Assembly (NCBI GenBank): GCA_900548145.1
Contig: URJB01000035.1
Span: forward strand, 1-22,126
Length of the DNA stretch: 22,126 nucleotides
Direction of reading: 5' to 3'
Origin: an uncultured Eubacteriales bacterium
GTDB taxonomy: Bacteria > Bacillota > Clostridia > Christensenellales > Aristaeellaceae
Shown here in pieces: positions 15,770 through 22,126 of this stretch (positions are counted from its first letter, which is position 1; each line of letters opens with the position of its first letter). The notes under the pieces were generated by a model that searched no databases, was not told where the DNA came from, and saw nothing but the letters and a program-made list of their open reading frames with translations. The position numbers and the translations under genes are program-made.

Positions 15770-15997
15770 CGCTTGGGTTTTCCCGGCGGGCGGGTAGGGT
15801 GCTTCCTCGTCCGTGCGATCCATCAGAAAATCCAGACTGGTGTGGAAAAAATCCGCCAAGATCATCAGGTCGCTGACGGAGGGCAGACGCTCGCCCCGCT
15901 CATACTTGGACAAAAGGCTCTGGTCGATGCCGGTGGCGATATGCAGCGCCACTTGCGTCAGCCGCCTTTTTTCCCGTAAGCGCAGCAAATTCAACAT
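15764..15997 (-). CDS. Small XRE-family helix-turn-helix regulator (1)
   Basis: A 77-residue Cro/CI-type DNA-binding protein. The helix-turn-helix covers about 3-57, with LTQVALHIATGIDQSLLSKYERGERLPS as its core (recognition helix near IDQSLLSKYERG), then LADFFHTSLDFLMDR. The short tail is proline and charge rich. No second ligand domain is present. An open frame begins 13 codons upstream at 16036, but the start at 15997 has AAGGAG at good spacing, and a candidate -10 lies inside the longer version. It points toward the giant surface gene in the same direction, and it diverges from a second XRE gene. Regulation of either neighbour is inferred from position. Confidence 0.85.
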   Translation of the reverse strand: MLNLLRLREKRRLTQVALHIATGIDQSLLSKYERGERLPSVSDLMILADFFHTSLDFLMDRTDEEAPYPPAGKTQAK

Positions 15998-16005
15998 CCT
16001 CACCG

Positions 16006-16011
16006 CTCCTT
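16006..16011 (-). promoter_or_regulatory. Ribosome binding site that selects the XRE (1) start
   Basis: AAGGAG on the minus strand, 8 bases before the ATG at 15997. The upstream ATG at 16036 has no comparable site. Confidence 0.75.
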
Positions 16012-16019
16012 TTGAGGCT

Positions 16020-16047
16020 ATTATGTCATCTTTCACATTGACAAAAA
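16020..16047 (-). promoter_or_regulatory. Possible promoter of XRE (1)
   Basis: Minus-strand CATAAT (16025-16020) with TTTTTG (16047-16042) 16 bases upstream. The -10 fits well; the -35 is poor. Confidence 0.35.
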
Positions 16048-16066
16048 GGACAGATAGTCCTAAAAA
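16038..16066 (+). promoter_or_regulatory. Promoter of XRE (2) with an internal operator-like palindrome
   Basis: A consensus TTGACA (16038-16043), a 17-base spacer, and TAAAAA (16061-16066). The spacer carries a perfect dyad, AGGAC-agata-GTCCT (16047-16061), that fills almost the whole gap between -35 and -10. This is a classic layout for XRE autorepression. It overlaps the possible divergent promoter of XRE (1), so one bound protein could control both. Confidence 0.55.
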
Positions 16067-16100
16067 AGAAGGTAGAAAAAGCAGAAATTCTGAGGTGCTG

Positions 16101-16304
16101 ATGATGGATCATGACGATATGCGCATGAAAATTCGGCATCTCCATCTGGAACGCCGCATGACGCAAAAGCAGCTGGCGGATGCAATGCATGTCAGCTGTT
16201 CACTGATCGGCCACATCGAGCGCGGCTCCCGAAAACCCTCGCTGGAGACGCTGGTGAGCCTGTGTAAGGTGTTGAATATCCCAGTAGATGATCTTCTTTC
16301 TTAA
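16101..16304 (+). CDS. Small XRE-family helix-turn-helix regulator (2)
   Basis: A 67-residue single-domain Cro/CI-type repressor. It has the pattern MKIRHLHLERRMTQKQLADA (9-28 or so), MHVSCSLIGHIERGSRKPS as the turn and recognition helix, and the family ending LETLVSLCKVLNIPVDDLLS. It is almost only the DNA-binding domain. Start choice: GAGGTG at 16092-16097 serves ATG codons at 16101 and 16104; the first is reported. A much longer open frame upstream is antisense to XRE (1) and is not accepted. It is divergent from XRE (1), with a palindrome in its promoter, so autoregulation is likely. Confidence 0.8.
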   Translation: MMDHDDMRMKIRHLHLERRMTQKQLADAMHVSCSLIGHIERGSRKPSLETLVSLCKVLNIPVDDLLS

Positions 16305-16385
16305 CAGTCACATTCTAATCGTAGATGGTATCCATTTTCTGCTAAGAATCTGGAAAGCAAAATAATACGGCGTAAAGGGCAACAG

Positions 16386-16423
16386 AAAAACGCGGACACG
16401 ACGCTGCTTCCGTCCTGTCCGCG
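16386..16423 (-). terminator. Terminator after the YhcN-like lipoprotein gene
   Basis: Stem CGCGGACA (16391-16398) with TGTCCGCG (16416-16423) and a 17-base loop, followed on the minus strand by TTTTTCTGTT. It begins 15 bases after the stop codon. The rest of 16305-16437 shows nothing else recognisable, and no terminator for XRE (2) was seen. Confidence 0.75.
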
Positions 16424-16437
16424 CCTTTGGCGTGGGC

Positions 16438-16995
16438 TCAGCCCACTGCCGTGTCCTGGCCGTTTCCCGCCAGATTGAGCACCTGCGTCTGCAGCTGTTC
16501 GAAGGTCAGGTCCTGATTGGACAGCTTTTCCCGCAGCTCCATCAGCTTTTGGTAGTCGCTTTCGCTGTCCTTCACGTGGACCGTGACGATGCTCTTGTCC
16601 ACTGCCTGTACCCGGGCCTCGATCATTTCCTTCAGGCGGTCGGTCATCCCTTCCTGATACTGCGCGTCGTATTCCACGCCCACCACGGCGATGGTGCCCA
16701 TCACCACGGCTTCCGCGCTTTTCAGCTCGGAAAGCTTTTCCACCTCTTCCGACACCTCATCGCTGACGCGCTGCGCGTCCTCCACCGTGTTCACGCCCGC
16801 CTCCATGCCCTTATCCGTGATGGTGGGGGCGGCGCTGGGCACGGGCGAGTCCGTGGCCGTCGCTGTGGGGGACGCGCTGGGGCTGACCGAGGGACTGGGG
16901 CTGGGCTGCACCATCGTGTCCGCGTTGCTGGAGCAAGCGGTGAACAGACCTACCCCTACCAGAGAGATCACCAGGAGAATCCAAATCCTTTTCAA
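16438..16995 (-). CDS. YhcN/YlaJ-type sporulation lipoprotein
   Basis: A 185-residue predicted lipoprotein. The signal peptide ends in LFTAC, with the lipid-bearing Cys21. A Pro/Ser/Thr/Ala-rich linker (about 28-60) is followed by a YhcN/YlaJ-like domain (65-165) with the pattern AVVMGTIAVVGVEYDAQYQ and RVQAVDKSIVTVHVKD. In Bacillus such proteins are membrane or spore lipoproteins made during sporulation, and some affect germination (family knowledge). The start codon is TTG at 16995, with AGGAGG nine bases upstream. The gene stands alone, with a terminator after it. No convincing sigmaA or sporulation promoter was seen upstream. Sequence similarity in this family is low, so the assignment is good but not certain. 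Confidence 0.78.
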   Translation of the reverse strand: MKRIWILLVISLVGVGLFTACSSNADTMVQPSPSPSVSPSASPTATATDSPVPSAAPTITDKGMEAGVNTVEDAQRVSDEVSEEVEKLSELKSAEAVVMGTIAVVGVEYDAQYQEGMTDRLKEMIEARVQAVDKSIVTVHVKDSESDYQKLMELREKLSNQDLTFEQLQTQVLNLAGNGQDTAVG

Positions 16996-17004
16996 AGCTG
17001 TTCG

Positions 17005-17010
17005 CCTCCT
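17005..17010 (-). promoter_or_regulatory. Ribosome binding site supporting a TTG start
   Basis: A perfect AGGAGG on the minus strand, nine bases before TTG at 16995. No ATG in frame would keep the full signal peptide. Confidence 0.8.
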
Positions 17011-17156
17011 CGCGGCTATTGTGTGCAGAAGCGAAAGCGCCTATTTGCGACAATCATTGCCAGATCTGCGCATAAAAATGGAAAGAACGGCTCTACTGGA
17101 AACCGTTCGTCAGGGCAGCGGGAATTATCTCCAGCCGAATTTTATGCGGGAAGGGT

Positions 17157-17186
17157 TTGCACCGTCTGCCGGTTTCATGATATGAT
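17157..17186 (+). promoter_or_regulatory. Promoter of the GH13-recF pair
   Basis: TTGCAC (17157-17162), an 18-base spacer, and TATGAT (17181-17186) preceded by TGA, an extended -10. The start of transcription would be near 17193, about 38 bases before the GH13 start. Confidence 0.65.
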
Positions 17187-17230
17187 AGGGCGTAAATGCA
17201 AAGCCAGCCATGAAGGAGGAACGGGAAGCC

Positions 17231-19018
17231 ATGCTTTATCATGATTCCTACGATGCGGAGTATCGCGACCCCATCGGCCCGGTTCCCGCGGGCGCTTCCG
17301 TCACCATCCGCTTTTTGTGCGACGAAGCGGAACACGTCACCCTGCGCACCTGGGACGGCGGCGAGGCCCGCTACCCCATGCAGCAGACCCGGGAACATCT
17401 TTTTGAAAGCACGATTCTCGTGCCTGAAAAGCCCATGCTGTTCTGGTACGATTTCATCATTCACCGGCCCGGCGGCGACACGCGCTACGGCACGTCCTAC
17501 GACCAGCTGGGCGGCGTGGGGGCCTGCTACGAGGGTCAGCCCAGCAGCTATCAGATCACCGTGTACGACCCGGCCTATCAGACCCCGGAATTTCTGCGCC
17601 ACGCCGTGGTGTATCAAATTTTTCCCGACCGTTTCTTCCGGGATGAAAAGGCCGGTCATCCGGGACGAAGCCGCAAGCTTAAGGTCAGCCATCCCGAGGC
17701 GGTTTTCCACAAAAAATGGGACGAAGCGCCGCTGCTGGATCCGGATCCCGTCACCGGGGACAACCGGGCGCTGGACTTCTTCGGAGGCACCCTGCGGGGC
17801 ATCGCCGAAAAGCTGGACGAGCTGCAGGAGCTGGGCGTGACGGTGCTGTACTTAAACCCCATCTTCCGGGCCCGCACCAATCACCGCTATGATACCGGCG
17901 ACTATGCCGAGATCGACCCCATTCTGGGCGACCGGAAGGCCTTCGACGGGCTGATCCGTGCGGCGAAGACCCGCGGAATGCGCGTCATGCTGGACGGCGT
18001 GTTCAGCCACACCGGCTCCGACAGCCTGTATTTTAACCGCTATGGCCGCTACGATTCGCTGGGCGCGTACCAGAGCACGGAATCGCCCTATTATCCGTGG
18101 TATACCTTCGAGCAGTACCCCGACCGCTACCGCACGTGGTGGGGCTTCGACACCTTGCCCGCCGTCAATAAGGAAAACGCCGATTATCAGCGCTATCTGC
18201 TGGACCCGGAGGACGGCATTTTGCCCCGCTGGGTGAAAAAAGGCGCCTGCGGCTGGCGGCTGGACGTGGTGGACGAGCTGCCCATGCCGCTGGTGTCCGC
18301 CATGCGCCACGCGGTCAAGCAGGCCGACCCGGAGGCGGTGCTGCTGGGCGAGGTGTGGGAGGATGCGTCCAACAAGGTATCCTACGGCGCGCTGCGCTCC
18401 TACTGTCTGGGCGACAGTCTGGACAGCGTGATGAACTATCCCCTGCGCCGGGCCGTGATCGACTTTTTCACCGGCAAATGCGACGCGCAGCAGCTTCGCC
18501 GGGTCATCCTGCACCAGCAGGAGGTCTACCCCGCGCCGTTTTATTATTCTTTGATGAATGTGCTGGGCAGCCATGACCGGGTGCGCATCCTCAACGCCAT
18601 GGCAGGCTACGATCAGGAGGGTATTGCCCAGATGGATCGGGCGGAGGCCGCGCATATCCGGCTGACTCCCGAACAACGGGAAGCCGCGCAGGTCAAGGTA
18701 CTGGAAGCCTTCCGTCTGCTGTGCGCCCTTCCGGGCGCGCCTACCGTCTATTACGGCGACGAACTGGGCATGGAGGGCATGGCCGACCCGTGGAACCGCG
18801 CGCCCATGGTCTGGGACAAGGGCGATAAGGCCATGCGCCGCGCCCTGAAAAAAATCTTGCAGGCCCGTCAGGCCAAACCCATGCTGCAGACCGGCTTCTT
18901 GTCCGTGGACGCGCCGGACGCGGACACACTGATCGTCCGCCGCTACGCGGTCAAGGGCCGGGACGTGTTCGGCAAGCCGCTGGGCGGCCGGGCCGTCACG
19001 GTGAAGATCAGCCGGTAA
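17231..19018 (+). CDS. GH13 alpha-glucanase (neopullulanase/cyclomaltodextrinase-like)
   Basis: A 595-residue GH13 enzyme, probably cytoplasmic as no signal peptide is seen. Residues 1-115 are an N-terminal beta domain like CBM34. The TIM barrel starts at AVVYQIFPDRF (125-135). Conserved regions: DGVFSH (255-260, with Ser where Asn is usual), GWRLD with nucleophile D345, LLGEVWE with acid/base E374, and GSHD with D449. All three catalytic acids are present. The C-terminal beta domain is very short: only about 45 residues follow the barrel, ending RAVTVKISR. It likely acts on maltodextrins, pullulan or cyclodextrins; specificity cannot be read. The ATG at 17231 is preferred over one at 17210, because AAGGAGG (17213-17219) lies between them. 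recF follows after 34 bases. Confidence 0.88.
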   Translation: MLYHDSYDAEYRDPIGPVPAGASVTIRFLCDEAEHVTLRTWDGGEARYPMQQTREHLFESTILVPEKPMLFWYDFIIHRPGGDTRYGTSYDQLGGVGACYEGQPSSYQITVYDPAYQTPEFLRHAVVYQIFPDRFFRDEKAGHPGRSRKLKVSHPEAVFHKKWDEAPLLDPDPVTGDNRALDFFGGTLRGIAEKLDELQELGVTVLYLNPIFRARTNHRYDTGDYAEIDPILGDRKAFDGLIRAAKTRGMRVMLDGVFSHTGSDSLYFNRYGRYDSLGAYQSTESPYYPWYTFEQYPDRYRTWWGFDTLPAVNKENADYQRYLLDPEDGILPRWVKKGACGWRLDVVDELPMPLVSAMRHAVKQADPEAVLLGEVWEDASNKVSYGALRSYCLGDSLDSVMNYPLRRAVIDFFTGKCDAQQLRRVILHQQEVYPAPFYYSLMNVLGSHDRVRILNAMAGYDQEGIAQMDRAEAAHIRLTPEQREAAQVKVLEAFRLLCALPGAPTVYYGDELGMEGMADPWNRAPMVWDKGDKAMRRALKKILQARQAKPMLQTGFLSVDAPDADTLIVRRYAVKGRDVFGKPLGGRAVTVKISR

Positions 19019-19052
19019 ATTTATCCCCACTGGAAAGCGAGGCCCATTTTTC

Positions 19053-20171
19053 ATGCACTTTACCACCCTTCGCCTGAAGCAGTTCCGCAATTATCCCTAT
19101 CTGGAACTGGAACCCAGCGAGGGGATCACTGTGCTTTACGGGCCTAACGGCAGCGGCAAGACCAATCTGCTGGAGGCTATGCATCTTTTGTCGCTGGGCC
19201 GGAGCCACCGCACCACTGCCGACCGGGAAATGGTGGCGCAGGGGGAAGCGGCCGCTCTGGTGCATGGGGAGACCCGCCGTCTGGATGGACGGCACGAGAT
19301 CGAAATTCGCCTGACCCCTATGGAAAAGCCCCAGAAGCGGGTGCTTCTGTACGGCAAGCCCGCCCAGCGCATCGCCGACCTGATGGGCCACGCCACGGTG
19401 GTCATGTTTTCGCCGGAAGACCTGCGCATCGTCCGGGACGGTCCCGCGGCCCGGCGGCGCTTTGTGGATATGCAGCTCAGCCAGATTCGCCCCGGCTACG
19501 TCCGGGCGCTGAAAACCTACCTGAGCGTACTGGAAAGCCGCAACGCGCTGCTGCGGCAGGATAAGCTGCAGGGCGTCAGCGATTTCGCCAATCAGCTGGA
19601 CGCGTGGGACGAGCAGTTAGCCAACGCCGCCGTGCCTATCGTCCGCAGCCGCCGCTGGTTTTTGCAGGAGTTGAGCGAAAATTCCAGCCGGGAATACGCC
19701 GCCATATCCGAGAACCCGGACGAGCCCTTTTCGCTGTTTTACGTCGGCCCACTGGCCCAGTCCGACGCTCCCTACGAGCAGATGCTGGCCGGGCTGCGCC
19801 GCAATCGGGAGGAAGACCGGCGGCGGATGTATACCACCTTCGGCCCGCACCGGGACGATGTGAGCCTGCAGCTGTTCGGCCGGGACTTACGGGCCATGGG
19901 CAGTCAGGGCCAGCTACGTACCGCTGTGTTGAGCATGAAGCTGGGCGAGATTCGGCTGATCGAAAAAGAAATGGGCGAATCGCCCACGCTGCTGCTGGAC
20001 GATGTATTCAGCGAGCTGGACGCGAAGCGCCGCAACGCTCTGTTCAAAAGCGCCGCGCCGCTGCAGACCTTCATCACCTGCACCGACCGGCAGGACGCGG
20101 CAGGGGCCAGGGCCGACTGTTTCCTCCGGGTCACGCCCACACCGGACGGAACGGTATTGAGCCGGGAATAG
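19053..20171 (+). CDS. recF: DNA replication and repair protein RecF
   Basis: A 372-residue SMC-like ATPase that loads RecA at single-strand gaps with RecO and RecR. Motifs: LKQFRNY near the start, Walker A GPNGSGKT (30-37), FSPEDLRIVRDGPAARRRF (119-137), FGPHRDD (263-269), signature GSQGQLRT (283-290) and Walker B TLLLDDVFSELD (312-323). Length and order fit the family. No strong ribosome site precedes the ATG, so coupling to the GH13 gene is possible. In most Bacillota recF sits in the dnaA-dnaN-recF-gyrB region; here it has a sugar enzyme and an acyltransferase-like gene as neighbours, which is unusual. A hairpin at the stop codon suggests termination. Confidence 0.93.
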   Translation: MHFTTLRLKQFRNYPYLELEPSEGITVLYGPNGSGKTNLLEAMHLLSLGRSHRTTADREMVAQGEAAALVHGETRRLDGRHEIEIRLTPMEKPQKRVLLYGKPAQRIADLMGHATVVMFSPEDLRIVRDGPAARRRFVDMQLSQIRPGYVRALKTYLSVLESRNALLRQDKLQGVSDFANQLDAWDEQLANAAVPIVRSRRWFLQELSENSSREYAAISENPDEPFSLFYVGPLAQSDAPYEQMLAGLRRNREEDRRRMYTTFGPHRDDVSLQLFGRDLRAMGSQGQLRTAVLSMKLGEIRLIEKEMGESPTLLLDDVFSELDAKRRNALFKSAAPLQTFITCTDRQDAAGARADCFLRVTPTPDGTVLSRE

Positions 20172-20190
20172 GCTCTGTTTGATCTTTTTT
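20159..20190 (+). terminator. Weak terminator at the end of recF
   Basis: Stem GAGCC (20159-20163) with GGCTC (20171-20175) and a 7-base loop, overlapping the TAG stop, followed by a T-rich tail that ends in six T. Confidence 0.5.
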
Positions 20191-20217
20191 CATCATTCCC
20201 TTTCGTTTTCCCCGGCC

Positions 20218-20246
20218 TTGGAAAGGCCTTCATTCTCATTTATCAT
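20218..20246 (+). promoter_or_regulatory. Promoter of the E2-like/SDR pair
   Basis: TTGGAA (20218-20223), a 17-base spacer, and TATCAT (20241-20246). The -35 lies in a small hairpin, GGCCTT-GGA-AAGGCC. The predicted leader is about 33 bases. Confidence 0.55.
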
Positions 20247-20285
20247 TTGCACTCATTCTCCCCCGAAAAGAAAGGAAAGATGCCC

Positions 20286-21206
20286 ATGTTTGGTTTCCGC
20301 CCGGAGGGCCGCCGCATTCACGACGTCGACCCCATCGTTGCCATCACCCCCTATCTGATGCCCCAGCGTTGCGACGCTCAGGTGTTTCTCTCCCACGACG
20401 CGGACTATGAACCCCTCATGCGCTACATCGCCGAAAAAGCCCGGGAAGGGCATAAGATCACCTTTATGGAGCTGCTGATCGCGTCCTATGTGCGGGGCGT
20501 GTCGCAGGTGCCGGAGACCAACCGCTTCATCATGAACAAGCAGTTCTACAACCGCACCGAGCTGACCGTCAGCTTTACCCTGCTGATGGACACGCCCGAC
20601 GGCAGCGCGGAGGAAAACGCCGTGAAAATTCGCTTCGACCCCAGCGACACCATTTTCGACGTGAGCGCCCGGGTGAAGGAGACCATTGAAAAAGGCCGCA
20701 AGGCGGACGACCCCAGCTTCGCCATCAAGCTGGCCAAGGCCGTGCTGAAGCTGCCGCTGGTGCCCAACGCCGTGGTAGGACTGGTGAAGCTGCTGGATCG
20801 CTATGGGCTGGCCCCCAAGGCGCTGCTGGACGAGCTGCCCTTCCACACCAGCATGTATGTGACCAACATGGCCTCCATTGGCATGACCCGGGTGTACCAC
20901 CACATCTACAACTTCGGCAATACCAGTCTGTTTTTCTCCATGGGCACGCCCCAGCGGAGCAATCAGCCGGACATGAAGGGCGAGATCAGCCGCAAGTGCA
21001 TCCTGCCCATCGGCATCACCGCCGACGAGCGCGTGTGCAGCGGCGCGATCTACGCCAAACTCTTTGCCGTGATGAAGCACTGTCTGACCAATCCCTACGA
21101 ATTGGAACAGCCGCCGGAGAAGGTCTATTATAACGAGGGCTGCGAGTTCCACGAGCCCAAGCCCGGCGCGGCTGCCGAGGCGCAAAAGGCAGGCGCGTCC
21201 GTATGA
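20286..21206 (+). CDS. Stand-alone 2-oxoacid dehydrogenase E2-like acyltransferase, active site altered
   Basis: A 306-residue protein resembling the catalytic (CAT-like) domain of 2-oxoacid dehydrogenase E2, with no lipoyl or peripheral-subunit-binding domain. Recognisable parts: MRYIAEKAREGHKITFMELL (45-64), NRTELTVSFTLL (89-100), FHTSMYVTNMASIGM (186-200) and the C-terminal motif DERVCSG (247-253). In active E2 enzymes this motif is DHRxxDG, where His is the base and Asp supports it; here they are Glu248 and Ser252. Either the enzyme is inactive or it uses another chemistry. Start: ATG at 20286, nine bases after AAAGGA (20271-20276); ATG at 20280 is too close, and an upstream TTG has no site. 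Its stop overlaps the next start by ATGA. Confidence 0.78.
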   Translation: MFGFRPEGRRIHDVDPIVAITPYLMPQRCDAQVFLSHDADYEPLMRYIAEKAREGHKITFMELLIASYVRGVSQVPETNRFIMNKQFYNRTELTVSFTLLMDTPDGSAEENAVKIRFDPSDTIFDVSARVKETIEKGRKADDPSFAIKLAKAVLKLPLVPNAVVGLVKLLDRYGLAPKALLDELPFHTSMYVTNMASIGMTRVYHHIYNFGNTSLFFSMGTPQRSNQPDMKGEISRKCILPIGITADERVCSGAIYAKLFAVMKHCLTNPYELEQPPEKVYYNEGCEFHEPKPGAAAEAQKAGASV

Positions 21207-21919
21207 AAACGGCGCTGATCACCGGAGGAAGCCGGGGCATCGGCGCGGCCTGCGTGCGGGCTTTCCGGCAGGCGGGCTGGCAGACGGCCTTCTTCTACCG
21301 TCAGAGCCGGGAAGCTGCCGAAGCACTGGCACGGGAAACGGGCGCCATCGCCCTGCAGTGCGACGTGACCGACAGCGAAGCCGTCCGCCGGGCGGTGCAG
21401 GAAACGAAGGCCTTTCTGCCCCATGTGGACGCGCTGGTGAATAACGCGGGCATCGCTTCGCAGGAGCTGCTGACCGACGTGACCGACCAGCAGTGGCGGC
21501 GCATGGTGGATACCAACCTGAGCGGCGCGTTTTACCTGTGCCGGGCCGTGCTGCCGGGGATGATCTCCCGGCGGGAAGGCTCCATCGTGAATATTTCCAG
21601 CATCTGGGGCCGCATCGGCGCCAGCTGCGAGGTGCCTTACTCCGCCGTCAAGGCAGGGCTGATCGGCCTGACCCGCGGCCTTGCCAAGGAGGCGGGCCCC
21701 AGCGGCGTTCGGGTGAACTGCGTCTGCCCCGGCGTGATCCGCACGGATATGCTCAACTCCTTCACCTCGGACGATCTGGCCGAGCTGGCGGACGAGACCC
21801 CTTTGGGCCGTCTGGGCACCCCGGAGGACGTGGCCCGGGCCGTGCTGTGGCTTTCCGGCCCGGAGGCCGCCTTTGTCACCGGCCAAACGCTGGGCGTGGA
21901 CGGCGGCTTTCCCGCATAA
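21203..21919 (+). CDS. SDR-family oxidoreductase, FabG-like
   Basis: A 238-residue classical short-chain dehydrogenase/reductase. The cofactor loop is TGGSRGIG (7-14), with Arg11 and Arg33 nearby. Then come CDVTD (53-57), NNAG (80-83), N105, the catalytic S133, Y146 and K150 in the Y-x3-K motif, and PGVIRTDM (176-183). All active-site residues are intact. It resembles 3-oxoacyl-ACP reductase FabG, but SDR substrates cannot be told from sequence alone. Its start overlaps the stop of the E2-like gene by ATGA (21203-21206), so the two are made together and may share a pathway, perhaps in acyl or keto-acid metabolism (inference). A terminator follows at about 40 bases. Confidence 0.9.
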   Translation: MKTALITGGSRGIGAACVRAFRQAGWQTAFFYRQSREAAEALARETGAIALQCDVTDSEAVRRAVQETKAFLPHVDALVNNAGIASQELLTDVTDQQWRRMVDTNLSGAFYLCRAVLPGMISRREGSIVNISSIWGRIGASCEVPYSAVKAGLIGLTRGLAKEAGPSGVRVNCVCPGVIRTDMLNSFTSDDLAELADETPLGRLGTPEDVARAVLWLSGPEAAFVTGQTLGVDGGFPA

Positions 21920-21959
21920 GAAAAAACAAGGCAGGATTTTTCCCGAAAACGGAGAATGT

Positions 21960-22000
21960 ATATCTGCCTGTTCTAAGGGCAGGCAAAGATATTTTCCTTT
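21960..22000 (+). terminator. Terminator after the SDR gene
   Basis: Stem ATATC plus TGCCTG (21960-21970) with CAGGCA and GATAT (21980-21992), with a two-A bulge and a 9-base loop, followed by TTTCCTTT. Confidence 0.7.
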
Positions 22001-22053
22001 GGGACGATGATTCAAAAACGCGGATGGCGTGCAGATGCCCGCGAACAGCGCTC

Positions 22054-22091
22054 TGCGGCCCGCTCCGCTTTGCGTTGCGGGCTTCGGACTG
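22054..22091 (+). repeat. Degenerate intergenic GC-rich repeat, copy D
   Basis: It starts TGCGGCCCGCTCCGC and ends CTTCGGACTG, matching the order of words in copy A and, on the minus strand, copies B and C. A perfect hairpin, AGCCCT-TTC-AGGGCT (22096-22110), follows it. Just before it, CCGCGAACAGCG (22039-22050) is the reverse complement of a 12-base word at 5563-5574 in the non-coding block. No gene is seen from 21920 to the window end. Confidence 0.5.
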
Positions 22092-22126
22092 CGGTAGCCC
22101 TTTCAGGGCTGTCCTCGTCCTCGGTG

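Noticed and set aside
15813..16100. N-terminal extension of XRE (2)
   Set aside because: The extension is antisense to XRE (1), crosses both promoters, and a good start with a ribosome site exists at 16101.

Overview
The window is GC-rich chromosomal DNA, most likely from an anaerobic, probably spore-forming member of the Clostridia (Bacillota). This rests on gene content: a Clostridia-type Crp/Fnr regulator beside a ferredoxin, an RqcP/YabO-like S4 protein, a YhcN/YlaJ-type lipoprotein, a signal-peptide and sortase-anchored surface protein, AGGAGG-type ribosome sites, and the IspD/IspF isoprenoid route. The genus cannot be read from the sequence; a gut lineage of Oscillospirales or Christensenellales type is a guess. 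No insertion sequence, CRISPR array, tRNA, rRNA or prophage gene was recognised.

Layout. (1) 117-1678: a Crp/Fnr regulator (minus) and a ferredoxin-like protein (plus) diverge from a short region with two palindromes. (2) 1712-5116: a promoter with a hairpin-rich leader drives a short UvrA paralogue and an NAD-cap/NADH pyrophosphatase (nudC). (3) 5117-5593: a 477-base non-coding stretch holds a degenerate internal duplication and small hairpins, and ends at a strong bidirectional terminator. (4) 10520-5645, minus: a tight rqcP-ispD-ispF-comEC-holA cluster, coupled by ATGA overlaps. (5) 15580-10643, minus: one gene for a 1645-residue exported, wall-anchored protein with its own promoter. (6) 15764-16304: two small XRE-type regulators diverge around a palindrome that lies inside one of the promoters. 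(7) 16995-16438, minus: a lipoprotein with a TTG start. (8) 17231-20171, plus: a GH13 alpha-glucanase-like enzyme and recF. (9) 20286-21919, plus: a stand-alone E2-acyltransferase-like protein that lacks the catalytic His/Asp, coupled to an SDR oxidoreductase.

Most genes are housekeeping or of known families. The least explained parts are the giant surface protein with its neighbouring regulators, the non-coding block at 5117-5593, and a degenerate GC-rich repeat of about 35 bases. That repeat occurs twice in the non-coding block and once near each end of the window, always between genes. I did not find a complete new multi-gene system; these are the places I would look first.
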